This document shows, piece after piece, positions 15,338 through 17,381 of a stretch of 17,381 bases of DNA. The stretch is from assembly GCA_964392345.1 (NCBI GenBank), contig CAYMPQ010000035.1, positions 1 to 17,381 of the forward strand, written 5' to 3'. The first letter of the stretch is position 1, and each line of letters begins with the position of its first letter. Source of the stretch: JAUVXY01 sp964392345. GTDB lineage: Bacteria > Actinomycetota > Humimicrobiia > Humimicrobiales > Humimicrobiaceae. The notes beneath the pieces were generated by a model, which saw only the letters and a program-made list of their open reading frames with translations, did no database searches and was not told the origin of the DNA. The translations under genes and the position numbers were made by a program.

Positions 15338-16540
15338 ATGTCAGAAAAAAGGAATTATTTATTTACTTCAGAATCAGTTACAGAAGGGCATCCTGACAAG
15401 ATGGCTGACCAAATTTCAGATGCAGTGCTTGACGCAATTATAGTGGATGACCCGGATTGCAGAGTAGCTGTTGAAACACTTCTAAAAACAGGAATTGTAA
15501 TAGTCGCAGGCGAAGTTACAACCGATACTTATGTTGATATACAAAAAATAGTTAGAGATACGGTAAAAGGTATTGGATACACGAATGCAGAATATGGTTT
15601 TGATTACCATACTTGCGGCATATTGACTTCAATAGGAAACCAATCTCTTGATATAGCACAGGGTGTAAAAAAGTCTATTGAAATTAGGACTGGTGACAAC
15701 TATGAGGATGAAATTGATAGCCAGGGTGCAGGTGACCAGGGGATGATGTTTGGTTATGCCTGCAGCGAAACTCAGGAGCTCATGCCTCTTCCGATACAGC
15801 TGGCCCATAAGTTAGCGCATAGATTGGCAGAGGTAAGAAGATCGGGAACAATACCATACCTTCGTCCTGACGGCAAAAGCCAGGTTACCGTAAGGTATGA
15901 AGGTGACAGGCCTGTTGCGGTTGAAACAATAGTTATAGCAACCCAGCATGCACCGGGCATAGATATTGAAACACAGATTGAGCCGGATGTTAGAGAATTT
16001 GTAATAAAACCTATTATTCCCGAAGAGTATTTAAGCAAAGATTTGAAATTATATGTTAATCCAACAGGGATGTTTGTTACCGGAGGCCCTATGGGGGATT
16101 CTGGTGTTACAGGCAGGAAAATTATTGTAGATACTTATGGAGGAACAGCGAGACATGGAGGCGGGTGCTTTTCTGGCAAGGATCCATCCAAGGTAGACAG
16201 GTCTGCTTCGTATGCCGCAAGGTATGTTGCTAAAAATATTGTGGCAAGCGGGGCTGCTGGCAAGCTTGAGATCCAGATTGCGTACGCTATCGGAGTTTCG
16301 CACCCAGTCTCGGTTATGATTAATGCTTTTGGTACGGAAAAGGTGGATATTGCTAAAATTGAAAAAGCAGTAGTAGAGGTATTTGATTTAAGACCCGGGG
16401 CAATTACAAGGGATTTAGACTTGAAAAGACCGATTTATAAGAAAACAGCTGCTTATGGACATTTTGGAAGACGGGACAGAGATTTTACATGGGAGAGATT
16501 GGATAAGGTAGAAGCCATAAAAGATATTCTTGGCCTTTAG
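15338..16540 (+). CDS. metK: S-adenosylmethionine synthetase
   Basis: 400 residues, full length. It forms S-adenosylmethionine from ATP and methionine. Signatures: FTSESVTEGHPDKMADQ (GHPDK at 17-21), GAGDQGMMFGYA (130-141), and GGGCFSGKDPSKVDRS near residue 276 for the phosphate-binding loop, ending with the FGRRDRDFTWE motif. A good ribosome site, AGGAGAGG, lies just upstream of the ATG. It follows coaBC by 21 nt and is the last gene of the block. S-adenosylmethionine serves methylation and radical enzymes. No convincing terminator is visible after it. Confidence 0.97.
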   Translation: MSEKRNYLFTSESVTEGHPDKMADQISDAVLDAIIVDDPDCRVAVETLLKTGIVIVAGEVTTDTYVDIQKIVRDTVKGIGYTNAEYGFDYHTCGILTSIGNQSLDIAQGVKKSIEIRTGDNYEDEIDSQGAGDQGMMFGYACSETQELMPLPIQLAHKLAHRLAEVRRSGTIPYLRPDGKSQVTVRYEGDRPVAVETIVIATQHAPGIDIETQIEPDVREFVIKPIIPEEYLSKDLKLYVNPTGMFVTGGPMGDSGVTGRKIIVDTYGGTARHGGGCFSGKDPSKVDRSASYAARYVAKNIVASGAAGKLEIQIAYAIGVSHPVSVMINAFGTEKVDIAKIEKAVVEVFDLRPGAITRDLDLKRPIYKKTAAYGHFGRRDRDFTWERLDKVEAIKDILGL

Positions 16541-16613
16541 TTTCAAGCAGTGAGAGATGATATAAATACTAATTAATGGATCCCACATAAAAGGGACAAG
16601 ATCCGGGCAAAAG

Positions 16614-16642
16614 TTGACATTATGCTTACCTGTGAATATAAT
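16614..16642 (+). promoter_or_regulatory. Perfect consensus promoter of the toxin-antitoxin pair
   Basis: TTGACA (16614-16619), exactly 17 bp, then TATAAT (16637-16642). Transcription should start near 16649, about 30 nt before the antitoxin ATG. Such a strong promoter fits a module that is normally held down by its own antitoxin complex. Confidence 0.8.
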
Positions 16643-16669
16643 GTATTCATAAGTAATATAATGTATTCA
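16634..16669. repeat. 15-bp direct repeats, probable antitoxin operator
   Basis: AATATAATGTATTCA occurs exactly twice, at 16635-16649 and 16655-16669, 20 bp apart. The first copy is also an inverted repeat, GAATA with TATTC. They cover the -10 box, the start site and the region just before the ribosome site. A 20-bp step places sites on nearly the same face of the helix, as expected for cooperative ribbon-helix-helix dimers. Confidence 0.7.
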
Positions 16670-16678
16670 AGGAATAAT

Positions 16679-16918
16679 ATGTCTAAAACAGTAACTTTGC
16701 GTATAAAAAGTAACCTATATGAAAAATTAAAGGAGCATGCAAAGAGTGAAAATAGAACTCTTTCTAATTTTATAGAGACAGCAGCCTTAACATATATTGA
16801 ACAGATCGAACTAATAGATGAGTTTGAGATGAGAGAAATTTTAAGTAACGCTGATTTGTTAGAAAGATTACAAAGAGGCAGTTTAGACGCAAAGCATAAA
16901 AAGGGTAGATTTGTTTAA
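16679..16918 (+). CDS. Ribbon-helix-helix (CopG-like) antitoxin
   Basis: 79 residues from ATG 16679, preceded by AAGGA (16669-16673) at 5 nt. An upstream in-frame ATG (16622) lies between the -35 and -10 boxes and cannot be the start of the mRNA-encoded protein. The N-terminal strand and helices, KTVTLRIKSNLYEKLKEHA then ENRTLSNFIETAAL, form a ribbon-helix-helix DNA-binding domain. The C-terminal charged tail (LLERLQRGSLDAKHKK) would wrap and neutralise the toxin. It probably binds the adjacent direct repeats to repress its own operon. The toxin gene overlaps its end by 8 nt. Confidence 0.85.
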   Translation: MSKTVTLRIKSNLYEKLKEHAKSENRTLSNFIETAALTYIEQIELIDEFEMREILSNADLLERLQRGSLDAKHKKGRFV

Positions 16919-17183
16919 GATATTTGAAACAAATCAATTTTTAAAAGATTTAAAAAAGTTAGACAAGCCAGACCAAAGAAAAATATATAGTAAAATATTA
17001 GATACTGTATACTCTCAAATAAAAAATAACCTATATTTTGGCAAGGACATTAAAAAATTACAAACCTACAAACCAGAGACATGGCGATATAGAATTGGGA
17101 GCTTTAGACTATTTTATGAAATTGATGGCAAAGAGAAGGTTATTAGTATAATCACAATTGAAATCAGAAGTAAGTCGTATTGA
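16911..17183 (+). CDS. RelE/ParE-family toxin
   Basis: 90 residues, typical size. The fold signature is visible: an N-terminal FKIFETNQFLKDLKKL strand-helix, central PDQRKIYSKIL helix, then LQTYKPETWRYRIGSFRLFYEID and VISIITIEIRSKSY. Basic and aromatic residues in the last two strands (Arg in WRYRIGSFR, and IRSKSY) match those used by RelE-type ribosome-dependent mRNA endonucleases, but ParE-type gyrase poisons share this fold, so the target is uncertain. The start is TTG at 16911, overlapping the antitoxin stop by 8 nt, with AAGGG (16901-16905) 5 nt upstream. The weak start and overlap would keep toxin below antitoxin. Confidence 0.85.
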   Translation: MFKIFETNQFLKDLKKLDKPDQRKIYSKILDTVYSQIKNNLYFGKDIKKLQTYKPETWRYRIGSFRLFYEIDGKEKVISIITIEIRSKSY

Positions 17184-17381
17184 ACTTTTAAAATATAACC
17201 CGTCCAGACTCTTTATCGGAAAACATATTTATAAAAATATGAATAGGAAAAGAAAAAAACCAGTTGCATTCTGGCTATCTAAAAACGAACTTTCATTAGT
17301 GAAACTTCCCCGACTTCAGTCGAGGGACCTTTAGTAAAATTAATATTAGATGAATAAAATTAATAAATGTGCGAATAGATA
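17184..17381. other. Noncoding tail of the window
   Basis: No credible gene. Contains an AT hairpin (CATATTT with AAATATG, about 17224-17241) without a following T-tract, and a GC-rich hairpin at 17307-17327. Any gene beyond would start outside the window. Confidence 0.5.
17307..17327 (+). mobile_element. Hairpin resembling an IS200/IS605-family end
   Basis: TCCCCGACT (17307-17315) pairs with AGTCGAGGGA (17318-17327) around a 2-nt TC loop, with a single bulged A. The CCCCGACTTCAGTCG core is like the subterminal palindromes found at ends of IS200/IS605 elements and TnpB-carrying relatives. TTAGTGAAA (17296-17304) and TTAGTAAAA (17331-17339) flank it. No tnpA or tnpB is in the window; it may be a solitary remnant or the edge of an element continuing to the right. 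Confidence 0.4.

Noticed and set aside
16578..16604. Terminator after metK (GGATCCC with GGG and GATCC)
   Set aside because: The stem is interrupted and there is no T-tract after it.
16622..16678. Longer N-terminus for the antitoxin from ATG 16622
   Set aside because: This ATG lies between the -35 and -10 of a perfect promoter and upstream of the expected transcript start; ATG 16679 has its own ribosome site and begins the ribbon-helix-helix domain.
17239..17334. 31-codon frame at the right end (MNRKRKKPVAFW...)
   Set aside because: No ribosome site, and its second half is the IS-like hairpin; most likely chance.

Overview
The window is an AT-rich bacterial chromosome segment. Its core is a complete pyrimidine-nucleotide operon followed by a block of housekeeping genes, flanked by mobile or accessory sequence at both ends. 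Gene order after the pyr genes is MihF-type integration host factor, gmk, rpoZ, coaBC, metK. This is the order typical of Actinomycetota, and the MihF family is itself a strong actinobacterial marker. The pyr part (pyrR-pyrB-pyrC-carA-carB-pyrK-pyrD-pyrF-pyrE) has the order of Bacillota such as Bacillus subtilis (without pyrP), with an NAD-linked class 1B dihydroorotate dehydrogenase and a type 1 OMP decarboxylase. My inference is an anaerobic, low-GC, deep-branching actinobacterial lineage or a neighbouring phylum; the sequence alone cannot settle this.

Layout. 1-1121 (-): 5' part of a DDE transposase, open at the window edge. 1122-1480: noncoding stretch dense in inverted and direct repeats, probably the insertion-sequence end and/or a small palindromic element. 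1481-1693: small two-helix membrane protein of unknown function. 1950-2345: FlK-like hotdog thioesterase with all three catalytic residues at FlK spacing. 2365-2540: pyr promoter, PyrR-binding hairpin and intrinsic terminator (attenuator), with a possible 31-codon leader ORF whose stop overlaps the pyrR start. 2556-12781: nine pyr genes on the + strand, mostly overlapping or nearly so, encoding every step from bicarbonate and glutamine to UMP plus the regulator PyrR. 12804-12857: promoter overlapped by two tandem 18-bp palindromic repeats. 12892-16540: mihF, gmk, rpoZ, coaBC, metK. 16614-17183: an autoregulated-looking toxin-antitoxin pair (ribbon-helix-helix antitoxin, RelE/ParE toxin) with a perfect consensus promoter and direct repeats. 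17184-17381: noncoding tail with a hairpin resembling an IS200/IS605-family end.

How the genes work together. CarAB makes carbamoyl phosphate, PyrB carbamoyl aspartate, PyrC dihydroorotate, PyrKD orotate, PyrE OMP and PyrF UMP. PyrR senses UMP/UTP and is expected to fold the leader RNA into the terminated form when pyrimidines are plentiful. The downstream block has its own predicted promoter and covers nucleoid architecture (MihF), GMP to GDP (Gmk), RNA polymerase assembly (omega), coenzyme A synthesis (CoaBC) and S-adenosylmethionine synthesis (MetK).
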